Assembly: GCA_003152485.1 (NCBI GenBank)
Contig: PMAE01000044.1
Span: 4,678-40,104 of the forward strand
DNA: 35,427 nucleotides
DNA from: Gemmatimonadota bacterium
GTDB taxonomy: Bacteria; Gemmatimonadota; Gemmatimonadetes; Gemmatimonadales; Gemmatimonadaceae
Direction of reading: 5' to 3'
The position numbers and the translations under genes are program-made. Below the pieces are notes generated by a model. It was given only the letters and a program-made list of their open reading frames with translations. It was not told the origin of the DNA and made no database searches. Below are positions 14,903 to 22,589 of the stretch, in pieces. How positions within the stretch are numbered: position 1 is the stretch's first letter; the number at the start of each line of letters is the position of its first letter.

Positions 14903-16848
14903 AGCGCGGCGTAGACGTCACGGTCGTGCACGATCGCGCGCACGTAGTCGCGCGTATCCGTGAAGGGAATACGCTCCACGAACACCTCCGGATCCTCGAC
15001 GCCACGCTTCGCTGACCACGTGCGAACTCGGCTCGGCCCTGCGTTGTACGCCGCCAGCGTGCGTTCGAGGCTCCCGCCCTCTTGCATCTGAAAGGTGGCC
15101 AAGTGGGCGACGCCTAGCGCCAGGTTGATGGTCGGGTCGTCGAGCAACGCGGGATCCCACGGCCCGATATGGCGAGCTTCGGCGAGCTGCCGCCCGATCG
15201 ACGGCATCACCTGCATGAGACCGCGCGCGCCGACGCCGGACACGGCGCGTGGATTGAACGCCGACTCCTCACGCACGATTGCCGCGACGAGTGCGGGGTC
15301 GAGTCCGCGTTCGTGTGCATCGCGCGCCAGTGTATCACCAAACACGAGCGGGTAGATGAGCCGAAGCACGCGACGGTCACGCGCGGCGCCATCTCGAAGA
15401 CCCACCAAGCGCCATCCGAGGCCCACGGCGCGAGCCGCCTCGCCCGCCCGGATGAGGGCGGCACCGGCGGCCAGCATGGCGTCCGGCGTGTCGCCTGCTT
15501 CGCGAACGACGCGCTCGATCTCGAAATGCGCTTCGACCGCCATGCCCAGCGAATCGAGCACCATCGCCCGCTGGAGGGCGGCGTCGATGACCGGGGGGAT
15601 GGCGGCCACTCCGGTGTCCGCCGCGCTCCGCAGGAGCGTGTCCGGCAGGTGAAGTCGCCGGGCACTCAGTGTCGCGTAGTACGAGAGCGGATCCGACGCC
15701 AGGACAGAGCGCCACCGATCGATCGCAGTGGCGGCGCGCCCAGCTCCCTTCCACGCACGTCCACTCCAGTAGCGGGACGCCGTCACGTCGCCGGCTCGCG
15801 GATAAGCTTTCACCAGCCCGTCCCACTCGCGCGCGGCGGCCATCGATGCACCATCGATATACGCAATCAGTGCGGCGCGAAACCGGGCGCGTGGCGCCAG
15901 TGGGCTGGCTGGAAAACGCTGGACGACCTGTAGGTACTCCCGCCGGGCCGCGGCATCATCGCGGTCGTCGGTGGCGAGGTCGGCCAGCAGCATCAGGGCG
16001 TTGGCCGACGCCGTGTCGCGCGGAGCTGTGCGCACGAGGGCCCGGAGGACGCGCGTGGCGTGGCCCTTGTCGCCCGATGCCACGAGGGCGCGAGCGCGCT
16101 TGTACATAGCGGAGTGCACGAGCGCGGCTGGCACGCGTGGGCCCGTGAGTGTCGCGAACACCCGTACCGCATCCGCGTCGCGGTGGACGCGACCGAGGGC
16201 CGTGCCATATGCGTCGGTCTCGTCGGGCGTCAGGGGTGGCGCATCCGCCTCGTGCGCGAGCCGGTCATACCCTGCGGCCGCCCGCGGCATCGGGCCGGTG
16301 ACGGCGGCGCTGCGGGCCACGACGCGCTCCTCATCCAGCGTCAACGGCGCAAAGGCGCGATCGAGAATCTCGGTCGCGCCACGCGCGTCAGCGGTGCCCG
16401 AGCGTGTCGCAATGAAGCCGACGATCCGCGCCCGCAGGGCGCCCCTCGCGGCGCTATCGCCGGCGAGAGCGAGCGCGGCCACCGCACTGCGCAGCGCGTC
16501 AACGTGGGCGCCAAGTGAGTCGTACAGACGAGCGGCACTCGCGGCATCACCGAGTCGCTCCCGGGCCTGCGCCTCGGTCCACGGTATCCGCCCGCGAGCG
16601 ACCGGCACGAGAACGCCGGCGTACTCGCGCGCACGTGACGCGCTATCGGATGTTACCCCTGCGGCGCGTAATCGCAGCCAGTCGGCGATGGTGGGAAGCA
16701 GCGTCGCGGCCGCGTCGTACGCGGCGCGGGCACTGTCGAATTGATTAGTCCGGTCGTACGCGCGGGCGGCGAGGACGAGCGCCGCCGCGGCGGGTGTCGG
16801 GCCCTGCGCTTCGAGCCGCGGACCGAGGCACCACGCGGCCATGGACAC
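14890..16848 (-). CDS. Soluble lytic murein transglycosylase (Slt70-like)
   Basis: This ~652-residue periplasmic enzyme cleaves the MurNAc-GlcNAc bond of peptidoglycan with anhydro-muropeptide formation. Residues ~20-480 are an Ala/Arg-rich helical repeat region (the U/L-domain type superhelix). The C-terminal SLT domain carries the catalytic Glu (near 527) in VREESAFNPRAVS, then GLMQVMPS, LALGVAHL, TLAAYNAGPSRV and VERIPFTDTRDYV, all standard. The start is doubtful: GTG 16848 gives only a partial signal sequence. The same frame continues upstream with basic and hydrophobic codons (GRRASVGLRSAFLACITVV) up to the infA stop without an ATG, GTG or TTG. A rare start codon or a small frameshift may hide the true N-terminus. 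Directly downstream of infA on the same strand. Confidence 0.9.
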   Translation of the reverse strand: MSMAAWCLGPRLEAQGPTPAAAALVLAARAYDRTNQFDSARAAYDAAATLLPTIADWLRLRAAGVTSDSASRAREYAGVLVPVARGRIPWTEAQARERLGDAASAARLYDSLGAHVDALRSAVAALALAGDSAARGALRARIVGFIATRSGTADARGATEILDRAFAPLTLDEERVVARSAAVTGPMPRAAAGYDRLAHEADAPPLTPDETDAYGTALGRVHRDADAVRVFATLTGPRVPAALVHSAMYKRARALVASGDKGHATRVLRALVRTAPRDTASANALMLLADLATDDRDDAAARREYLQVVQRFPASPLAPRARFRAALIAYIDGASMAAAREWDGLVKAYPRAGDVTASRYWSGRAWKGAGRAATAIDRWRSVLASDPLSYYATLSARRLHLPDTLLRSAADTGVAAIPPVIDAALQRAMVLDSLGMAVEAHFEIERVVREAGDTPDAMLAAGAALIRAGEAARAVGLGWRLVGLRDGAARDRRVLRLIYPLVFGDTLARDAHERGLDPALVAAIVREESAFNPRAVSGVGARGLMQVMPSIGRQLAEARHIGPWDPALLDDPTINLALGVAHLATFQMQEGGSLERTLAAYNAGPSRVRTWSAKRGVEDPEVFVERIPFTDTRDYVRAIVHDRDVYAALYSL

Positions 16849-16912
16849 GACGGTGATGCATGCGAGGAAGGCGGAGCGAAGCCCGACTGATGCGCGACGC
16901 CCGCGGCGCGCG

Positions 16913-17134
16913 CTAGGCCTTGTGGCGATACGTGATGCGGCCTCGCGTCAGGTCGTACGGTGAGACCTCGATCTTGACGCGGTCGCCGGCCAGCACCCGG
17001 ATTCTAAACCGCCGCATGTTGCCGCCCAGTGTGGTCAGCACGTCGTGGCCGTTGTCCATCACGACGCGAAAGGTGGCGTTCGGCAGCACTTCGGCCACCG
17101 TGCCTTCGAGCTCAATTGCTTCTTGCTTCGCCAT
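16913..17134 (-). CDS. infA: Translation initiation factor IF-1
   Basis: The 73-residue protein is of exact family size: [65 protein letters not shown]. It is the S1-like OB fold that sits in the ribosomal A site during initiation. The last five residues (YRHKA) match the usual ending. It is not among ribosomal-protein genes here but between a transglycosylase and a divergent thioesterase, with its own promoter (TTGCAA-17-TAACGT) and a 5' UTR carrying a perfect 7-bp hairpin at 17159-17176. Gene-copy status in the genome is unknown. Confidence 0.97.
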   Translation of the reverse strand: MAKQEAIELEGTVAEVLPNATFRVVMDNGHDVLTTLGGNMRRFRIRVLAGDRVKIEVSPYDLTRGRITYRHKA

Positions 17135-17192
17135 AGCACTCGCTGTGCAGGAGAGGAGGCGGGCGCGCACGCCCGCATGTATGTTCAGGGAA

Positions 17193-17221
17193 ACGTTAAC
17201 AGATGCGGCCGCCTCTTGCAA
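17193..17221 (-). promoter_or_regulatory. Predicted promoter of infA
   Basis: On the minus strand, TTGCAA (17221-17216) is followed after exactly 17 bases by TAACGT (17198-17193). The leader of about 50 nt contains gcgggcg and cgcccgc as a 7-bp stem with a 4-nt loop (17159-17176), close to the Shine-Dalgarno region. Confidence 0.45.
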
Positions 17222-17303
17222 CGTAACTCGTTGTCAATTCAGCGTCACAGCGGCCCAGATCGGCATCGAGGGCACTCTGTCCACTAGCGATTCCGCGGCC
17301 CGG

Positions 17304-17753
17304 ATGCGGCAGGCCTGGCAGCGGTTGCGCCCGCTGCCCGGGGGACGCTGGCTGTTCAGCCAGTTCCTCGGGTGGATGATCCCCTATACAGGATCGATTC
17401 ACCCACACGTGCTCGATCTCGAGCCCGGGTATGCACGCATCCGGATGCGGGACCGTCGCGGCGTCCGCAATCATCTGCACTCGATTCATGCCATCGCGGT
17501 GACCAACCTGGCGGAGGTGACGAGCGGCCTCGCGATGACCGCCGCGCTCCCGGCCACCGTCCGTGGGATCGTGGTGCGGATCACGATCGAGTTCGAAAAG
17601 AAAGCGCGAGGCACGCTGACTGCCGAGTGCCGGTGCGCGGTCTCCCGTGTGACTGATCGCGTCGAATTCCCGGTCACGGCGGTCGTGCGCGACGTGGCGG
17701 GCGAGACTGTCGCGCAAGCAACGGTGCATTGGTTGCTCGCGCCTCGCGCCTGA
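17304..17753 (+). CDS. Hotdog-fold protein, DUF4442/PaaI-thioesterase type
   Basis: The 149-residue protein from ATG 17304 has the DUF4442 pattern. A basic start is followed by PYTGSIHPHVLDLEPGYARIRMRDRRGVRNHLHSIHAIAV, where the histidine-rich HLHSIH lies on the hotdog helix. Then comes TNLAEVTSGLAMTAALP, then alternating beta strands (IVVRITIEFEKKARGTLTAECRC). Relatives are acyl-CoA or acyl-ACP thioesterases acting in the cytoplasm; the substrate is not predictable. The start may lie somewhat upstream, since the frame stays open, but that part overlaps the infA promoter. It is divergent from infA and upstream of the chorismate mutase leader. The stop is followed by a gap of ~70 bp to the next promoter. 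Confidence 0.75.
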   Translation: MRQAWQRLRPLPGGRWLFSQFLGWMIPYTGSIHPHVLDLEPGYARIRMRDRRGVRNHLHSIHAIAVTNLAEVTSGLAMTAALPATVRGIVVRITIEFEKKARGTLTAECRCAVSRVTDRVEFPVTAVVRDVAGETVAQATVHWLLAPRA

Positions 17754-17799
17754 CTCGCTCCTGAGTCGAGGCGCGACGCGCGGCTCGGCGAAATTCACG

Positions 17800-17830
17800 C
17801 TCGACTGTCGCGGACCTCGACGACTATATT
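17800..17830 (+). promoter_or_regulatory. Promoter of the chorismate mutase leader
   Basis: TATATT at 17825-17830 is one of the best -10 elements in the window. TCGACT at 17801-17806, 18 bases before it, is a fair -35. Transcription would start near 17837, about 360 nt before the chorismate mutase start codon. Confidence 0.6.
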
Positions 17831-17836
17831 GTGGTC

Positions 17837-18100
17837 GTCCACGCCCGATGTCGAACCCCCCTGCAAGGAGGTGATCCTTTGTTTACTGACCATTTTCCGG
17901 CACGGATCGCCAACGGCCGCTGAGGCCTAAGCGGTAGCAGCGACCAGCGGTCCGTGCCGACTGGTCCAAGAGTGTGGGGCGCGTCGTGGTGGCACACGAT
18001 ACGCCCCACACGTGCATCCGGGACGCCCGTCGCGGACTGCGCGCGTCGACGGCGGCCTCCAGACGGTCGCTGTTAACATTGTTGCTCCGTGACCGTCTGG
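17837..18100 (+). promoter_or_regulatory. Structured 5' leader with candidate attenuator upstream of chorismate mutase
   Basis: No normal gene lies between 17,754 and 18,199. Within it are (1) GGCACGGA 17899-17906 pairing with TCCGTGCC 17951-17958, with CCGCT/AGCGG inside; (2) a very strong hairpin 17972-18011, 10 perfect base pairs (GTGTGGGGCG/CGCCCCACAC), one C-A mismatch, 6 further pairs and the loop GTGGCA; (3) a 10-bp perfect hairpin 18059-18100 (CCAGACGGTC/GACCGTCTGG). The first structure overlaps a tiny ORF with an optimal ribosome-binding site. The arrangement is that of a leader-peptide or RNA-switch controlled gene; the controlled gene would be the chorismate mutase. Its mechanism and ligand are unknown. 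Confidence 0.55.
17879..17923 (+). CDS. Possible 14-residue leader peptide
   Basis: A TTG start, 7 bases after an AAGGAGGTGATCC stretch (17865-17877) that is fully complementary to the usual 16S rRNA 3' end, opens a short frame reading MFTDHFPARIANGR and stop. The ribosome-binding site is far stronger than at any other gene in the window, which is odd for a chance ORF. The preceding CCCCCT (17857-17862) could pair with AGGAGG and mask the site. The peptide has two Phe, but no run of Phe, Tyr or Trp as in classical attenuators. Codons 8-14 overlap the left arm and interior of the first hairpin, so translation would open it. Confidence 0.4.
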   Translation: MFTDHFPARIANGR

Positions 18101-18199
18101 ATACGCAGGGTGCGCGGGTGCCACGCATCCATGGCACCGCGTAGGGCGCGCGCGATTCGCGGGTTGCGTCCGCGGATCGCGCGTGGCAGGTTGTCGCTC

Positions 18200-18622
18200 A
18201 TGCCCCGAGCGGCTGCACGGCCCCGCGCCCTTCGCGCCATCCGAGGCGCCGTCACCGTCCCGCACGATGACCCGGCAGCGATTTACCAGGCCACGATCGC
18301 GCTGCTGACCGCAATCGTCGCGCGCAACACCTTGGTCACGGATGACATCATCAGCGTGATCTTCACCGTGACGCCCGACCTGACGAGCGCGTTCCCAGCG
18401 CTTGCGGCGCGTCAGATGGGATGGCTCGACGTACCGTTGCTCTGCACGATGGAGATCCCCGTGCCCGGATCGCTTGGACGCTGCATCCGGGCGCTCCTCC
18501 TCGTCGAGTCGGCGCGAGCGCGGGAGTCGATCCACCATGTGTATCTCGGAGCCGCTGAGGTGCTGCGCCCCGACCTATCCCCTGGTCCGCGGGCAGCGGC
18601 CGAGCCGCCGTCCGCGGGGTGA
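18200..18622 (+). CDS. aroH: Chorismate mutase, AroH (monofunctional, Bacillus) type
   Basis: The 140-residue protein is alignable end to end with B. subtilis AroH: RAIRGAVTV, SVIFTVTPDLTSAFPA, MGWLDVPLLCTMEIPVPGSLGRCIRALLLVES, IHHVYLGAAEVLRPDL. Equivalents of the active-site residues Arg7, Glu78, Arg90 and Tyr108 are R15, E85, R97 and Y115. It converts chorismate to prephenate, the branch point to Phe and Tyr, as a trimer in the cytoplasm. ATG 18200 is taken because the family N-terminus starts ~12 residues later. An in-frame GTG at 18089 would add 37 Arg-rich residues and sits inside a 10-bp hairpin. The tail after RPDL is Pro/Ala-rich and unconserved. A long structured leader precedes it. 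Confidence 0.93.
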   Translation: MPRAAARPRALRAIRGAVTVPHDDPAAIYQATIALLTAIVARNTLVTDDIISVIFTVTPDLTSAFPALAARQMGWLDVPLLCTMEIPVPGSLGRCIRALLLVESARARESIHHVYLGAAEVLRPDLSPGPRAAAEPPSAG

Positions 18623-18653
18623 TCCGGACGGCGCCGGACCTGCGGGACGGGGC

Positions 18654-19238
18654 CTACTTACTGGTGTTGAGCGCCTTCTGCAGGCGATTGTTGATCATCT
18701 CCTCGAGGCGGCCATTGGTGGCGCAGTGCACCGGGTCGCTGCTCGTGCCCATCGGGCGCGCAGTGGCGCTGAATTGCGTGGTGACGGTCGACGTACTGTC
18801 ACCGTGTGGCCGGATGGTCGAGATCACGTCGAGTGTGATCTCATCGAGGTCGGCTCGGCTTCCGGTCACCGACTCCTGCCCACACTCGAGGATCTGTGAG
18901 AGCTGTATGCTCTTCAGGCGGTGGCCCGGTACCCGGTAGTTCTGGTTGCCGATCTGGCCCGAAATGGTGAGCGCCGTGCCGATCGGGATGCCGAGGTCCG
19001 GATAGATCTGCGACAGCTCGGCCATGACACTCGCCGGCGAGCCGTTGACACTCACCTCCGCACCCCCGTTGGCATCGATGGTCCAAAAGACCCGCCCGTT
19101 GGCATTCGTCGCCACGACCCGGTCGGTAGTCGACGACGGATCCGGCGGCTGACTGCCACCGGAAGCGCAGCCGATGACCGCACTCGTGAAGCTGCCGACG
19201 GCGGCGAGTAGGGCGACGGTGAACGAGGGACGGCGCAT
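18654..19238 (-). CDS. Lipoprotein of unknown function
   Basis: From ATG 19238 (GGAG 6 bases upstream) there are 194 residues. The lipoprotein signal is MRRPSFTVALLAAVGSFTSAVIGC with the lipidated cysteine at 24. The mature part begins with a Ser/Pro linker, then a mixed alpha/beta domain with no motif I recognise. It has two further cysteines (in LECGQE and VHCATN) and a charged C-terminal helix (NGRLEEMINNRLQKALNTSK). Four of the strands read like a small beta-sandwich (FWTIDANGGAEVSVNG, TTQFSATARP). It is convergent with the chorismate mutase gene (31-bp gap) and lies 129 bp after dnaE2 on the same strand, with no obvious operon link. Confidence 0.75.
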   Translation of the reverse strand: MRRPSFTVALLAAVGSFTSAVIGCASGGSQPPDPSSTTDRVVATNANGRVFWTIDANGGAEVSVNGSPASVMAELSQIYPDLGIPIGTALTISGQIGNQNYRVPGHRLKSIQLSQILECGQESVTGSRADLDEITLDVISTIRPHGDSTSTVTTQFSATARPMGTSSDPVHCATNGRLEEMINNRLQKALNTSK

Positions 19239-19367
19239 GACGCTCTCCGGGTGGGTGGGGTGGCGCTGTGGCTTTACGGTGCGTCGCTGACCACGTGCTG
19301 TCAACGCGGCGGCGAGCCGCTCTGACGTCGCGATGACAGGTTGATGCGATGCGGATGTAACAGGCGG

Positions 19368-22300
19368 TTACCTGAAGTCATGGGACCGGTGCACGAGGGG
19401 CTCGTCAGCATGGTCGTACAAGGGGCTGAATCGGCGTCCGATGACATTGATCTGGGCCCCGTCCCGTTCGATGCGGCCATACACTAGTAGGAACGTGGCG
19501 TGCCGGACCGTCTCGCGAAACTGCTCGTCCAGCGCTCGGGACACCACGATATTCGCCGCTCCCCATTCATCTTCGATGAGGAGGAACACCGTGCCCTTCG
19601 CGCTCTCCGGTCGTTGGCGCACGGTGACGAGTCCTCCCACGAGCACCCGTTCACCGCCCCGGCATTCCAACAAGTCCTGGCTATCGATCGCCCCCAGAGT
19701 ACGCAGCCGGGCCCGAAAGCGTTCCATTGGGTGGCCAGCCACCGTCAGCCCGAGCGCATCGTAATCCAGCGCGATCCGCTCGTCGTTGCCGATCGGACGC
19801 GGCGCGAAGTGGCTCGTGCCGTCGTCGATCCGAGCGGGCGCGAGCGGAAGCTGGTCACCGGCGACCCGCAGGGCTTCCCATCCCGCGCGCCGTCGATCGT
19901 GTTCCCACCCCCCGAACGCACCCGCGCGCGCCAACGCGCCGGCCGCGCGGCTCTCCAATCGCGCGCGCGTCACCACATCCGCGATCGACGTGAACGGTCG
20001 TCCACCCTGGGTCGGTTCATGAGCCGCGCGGAGCGCCTCGATGACTGCCTGCCCCACCCCGCGCACATGCCGCCATCCAATACGGAGTGCCGGCCGGTCG
20101 TGCTCCTCGGTCTCTTCGACCGTGCATTCCCAGTCTCCATCGCGGATGCAGGGTCCCCGCACCTCGACCCCGCGCCGAAGCGCGTCGTGCACCAGGGTCG
20201 AGACCGGATAGAACCCCATCGGCCAGGAGTTGAGTAGCCCGGCATAGAACTCGGCCGGGCAATGCGTCTTGAGGTAGGCGGTCGCGTACGCGATGAGGGC
20301 AAAGCTCCACGCGTGCGATTCCGGGAAGCCGTAGTTGGCGAAACTCTGGAGATCATCGACGATCTGCACCGCCACGTCGAGCGCGATCCCCTCCACAACC
20401 ATTCGGTCCCGGAGTCGATCGAGCGCGGCTTGGAGGTGTGGCTGCTTCCGGATGTTGCCCATCGTCCGGCGCAGCTCGTCCGCCTGTGCGCCCGTGTACC
20501 CACCCAAGTCGCGCGCGATCGCCATCGCTTGCTCCTGGAAGATGGGGATCCCCTGCGTGCGCTCGAGGATCGGGATGAGCGCCGGATGTCGGTAGGTGAC
20601 CGGTTCCTGTCCGCGGCGGCGGCGCGTATACGGATGGACGAATCGCGCCTGGATCGGTCCGGGCCGAATGAGCGCGACCTGCACCACGATGTCGTACAGC
20701 CGCTCGGGTCGCGTATGCACGATCGAGGAGATCTGGGCCCGACTCTCGATCTGGAAGGTGCCGATCGTCGCCCCTTGCGCGATGAGGTGGTACGTGGCCG
20801 CATCATCGATCGGCAACCGATACATCGATGGGCGATATCCCGTCCGCTGTTCGATGACATCGAAGGCCCGCCGCACGAGCGACAGCGCCCCCAATCCGAG
20901 GAAGTCGAACTTCGGCACCCCGATCCGATCGAGGTCGTCCTTATCGAATTGCACCACGGTGCGCCCCATGGCCGTTGGCTCGATCGGCAGGTAATCCCCC
21001 AGCGGCCCGGCCGACAGCACGAACCCCCCGGGATGTGTCGCGCGCATCCGGGGGATCCCCTCGAACGCGGCGACCGCGAGCAGCAACGCGCGCCCGCGCA
21101 CGCCATCCACGTCGAGTCCCATGGACTGGCCGAGCTCCGCACGGATCCAGGCCGCGCCCTCCGCGGGATCGTAGCGATGCACGCGCTTGGAAAGCTGGAA
21201 CGCCTGCGCCGCTGGATAACCGAAGGCACGCATGGCATCGAGCACCGCATTGGGGGCACGGTAGGTCTGGATCATCCCCGTGATCGCCGAGTGCGCACGA
21301 TCGTAGTGGTCGTAGACGTAGTTGAGGACTTCTTCGCGTCGATCGTGCTCGATGTCGATATCGATGTCGGGGGCCTCGGTCTCTCCCCCCATCCGGCGCT
21401 CGGAGAGGAACCGCTCGAACATGAGTCCGTTCGCGACGGGATCGACGGCCGTGATTCCCAGGCAGTACGCGACGGCGGAGTTGGCGGCGCTCCCGCGTCC
21501 CTGGGCCAGGATCCCCCGCGATTCGGCGAACTGCACCGCATCCCACATGACGAGAAAAAACCCGGCGAAGCCAAGCCGCTGGATGACATCGAGCTCGTGC
21601 TCGAGTTGCAGCCCCTGCGCGTCGGTGATCGTGCCCCACCGTACGGTCGCGCCCTCGTAGACCCGCGCCCGGAGATGCGTGTCGTCATCCGGATACCGCT
21701 CGGGCAACGGATAGGTGGGCATCGGTGGACGGAGCCACTCGAGCGCGAAAGCCGAACAGCCGTCCGCGATCCGCGCACTAGCCTCGATCCCTTCCTCTCG
21801 TCCCCGCCAGAGTGCCGCCATCTCGGCCGGCGCGCGGAGACGCCACGTGTCGTTGGGATGCAGCAATCCGCGCGTGGCGGCGGTATCCAGATCCACACTG
21901 GCCCGGAGCGCGGTCAGGACGTCGTGCACGAGCCGGCCGGCATCGCTCACGTATCGCGGATCGTTGGTGGCCACCCACGGGACGCGCTCCCGTTCGGCAA
22001 GCTCGATGAGCGCGCCCGCGAGCCCGGCCTCCGTGCGTCCGGCATGGTGGAGCTGCACCTCGACCGCGAGATGTTCACCAAAGACGGCGCGCCACTCCGC
22101 GAGATGACGGGCCGCCGCTGACGGATCGCCCCCTCGGATACAGGAGCCGAGCGCCCCCGATGCGGGACCCGTGAGCGCATGCAACCCGGCGCTTCGCTCC
22201 ACGACATCCGACCACCGCACACGCGGGCGCCCCCGCGTGGGCCCGCCCTGGGCGGCCCGGGTGGCCACGGTGTCGCCAGCTGTCCACGTGCGTAGGCAGC

Positions 22301-22586
22301 CAGCACGCGCGTGGGTGATGAGGCCCGCGAGATTGCGGCACCCTTCGGCGGTGCGCGCGAGAAACGCGGCCGGGTGTCCATCGACGTTGAGCTCACACCC
22401 GATGAGCGGCGTGAGCCCAGCGTTCCATGCCGCCAACGCGAACCGCACGACGCCGCCGAGATCCGCCGCGTCGGTGAGTCCGATCGCCGTGTACCCCAAC
22501 GCCGCCGCGGCCTCGACCAATGCCTCGGGGGTCGCGCTGCCATCGCCGAACGAAAACGCGCTGTGCGCGCGGAGCTCGACGTACAT
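19368..22586 (-). CDS. dnaE2: Error-prone DNA polymerase III alpha subunit DnaE2 (ImuC)
   Basis: This 1,072-residue C-family polymerase is of DnaE2 length. A PHP domain opens with ELRAHSAFSFGDGSATPEALVE. The catalytic aspartates are in APDIDIDIEHDRREEV (~residue 404) and PKFDFLGLG (~557). The helix-hairpin-helix and the OB fold (residues ~990-1,040, ending in RDGAQINVIGRRF) complete the layout. The beta-clamp binding peptide of the replicative DnaE1 is not evident, as expected. In known systems DnaE2 does mutagenic translesion synthesis under SOS control with ImuA and ImuB. It follows imuB with a 3-bp gap, giving the order imuA-imuB-dnaE2. ATG 22586 is fixed by the family N-terminus. Confidence 0.96.
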   Translation of the reverse strand: MYVELRAHSAFSFGDGSATPEALVEAAAALGYTAIGLTDAADLGGVVRFALAAWNAGLTPLIGCELNVDGHPAAFLARTAEGCRNLAGLITHARAGCLRTWTAGDTVATRAAQGGPTRGRPRVRWSDVVERSAGLHALTGPASGALGSCIRGGDPSAAARHLAEWRAVFGEHLAVEVQLHHAGRTEAGLAGALIELAERERVPWVATNDPRYVSDAGRLVHDVLTALRASVDLDTAATRGLLHPNDTWRLRAPAEMAALWRGREEGIEASARIADGCSAFALEWLRPPMPTYPLPERYPDDDTHLRARVYEGATVRWGTITDAQGLQLEHELDVIQRLGFAGFFLVMWDAVQFAESRGILAQGRGSAANSAVAYCLGITAVDPVANGLMFERFLSERRMGGETEAPDIDIDIEHDRREEVLNYVYDHYDRAHSAITGMIQTYRAPNAVLDAMRAFGYPAAQAFQLSKRVHRYDPAEGAAWIRAELGQSMGLDVDGVRGRALLLAVAAFEGIPRMRATHPGGFVLSAGPLGDYLPIEPTAMGRTVVQFDKDDLDRIGVPKFDFLGLGALSLVRRAFDVIEQRTGYRPSMYRLPIDDAATYHLIAQGATIGTFQIESRAQISSIVHTRPERLYDIVVQVALIRPGPIQARFVHPYTRRRRGQEPVTYRHPALIPILERTQGIPIFQEQAMAIARDLGGYTGAQADELRRTMGNIRKQPHLQAALDRLRDRMVVEGIALDVAVQIVDDLQSFANYGFPESHAWSFALIAYATAYLKTHCPAEFYAGLLNSWPMGFYPVSTLVHDALRRGVEVRGPCIRDGDWECTVEETEEHDRPALRIGWRHVRGVGQAVIEALRAAHEPTQGGRPFTSIADVVTRARLESRAAGALARAGAFGGWEHDRRRAGWEALRVAGDQLPLAPARIDDGTSHFAPRPIGNDERIALDYDALGLTVAGHPMERFRARLRTLGAIDSQDLLECRGGERVLVGGLVTVRQRPESAKGTVFLLIEDEWGAANIVVSRALDEQFRETVRHATFLLVYGRIERDGAQINVIGRRFSPLYDHADEPLVHRSHDFR

Positions 22587-22589
22587 CCG

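Noticed and set aside
17972-18011. T-box riboswitch reading of the GTGGCA loop hairpin
   Set aside because: A T-box needs the AGGGTGGNACCGCG core in an antiterminator bulge and a specifier stem; here GTGGCA is in a closed loop and no specifier stem or stop-switch pair is apparent.
17837-18100. A tRNA, tmRNA or 6S RNA gene in the structured gap
   Set aside because: No T-loop GGTTCGA, no CCA-type acceptor pairing, no tag-peptide frame of the tmRNA kind and no single long bulged helix.
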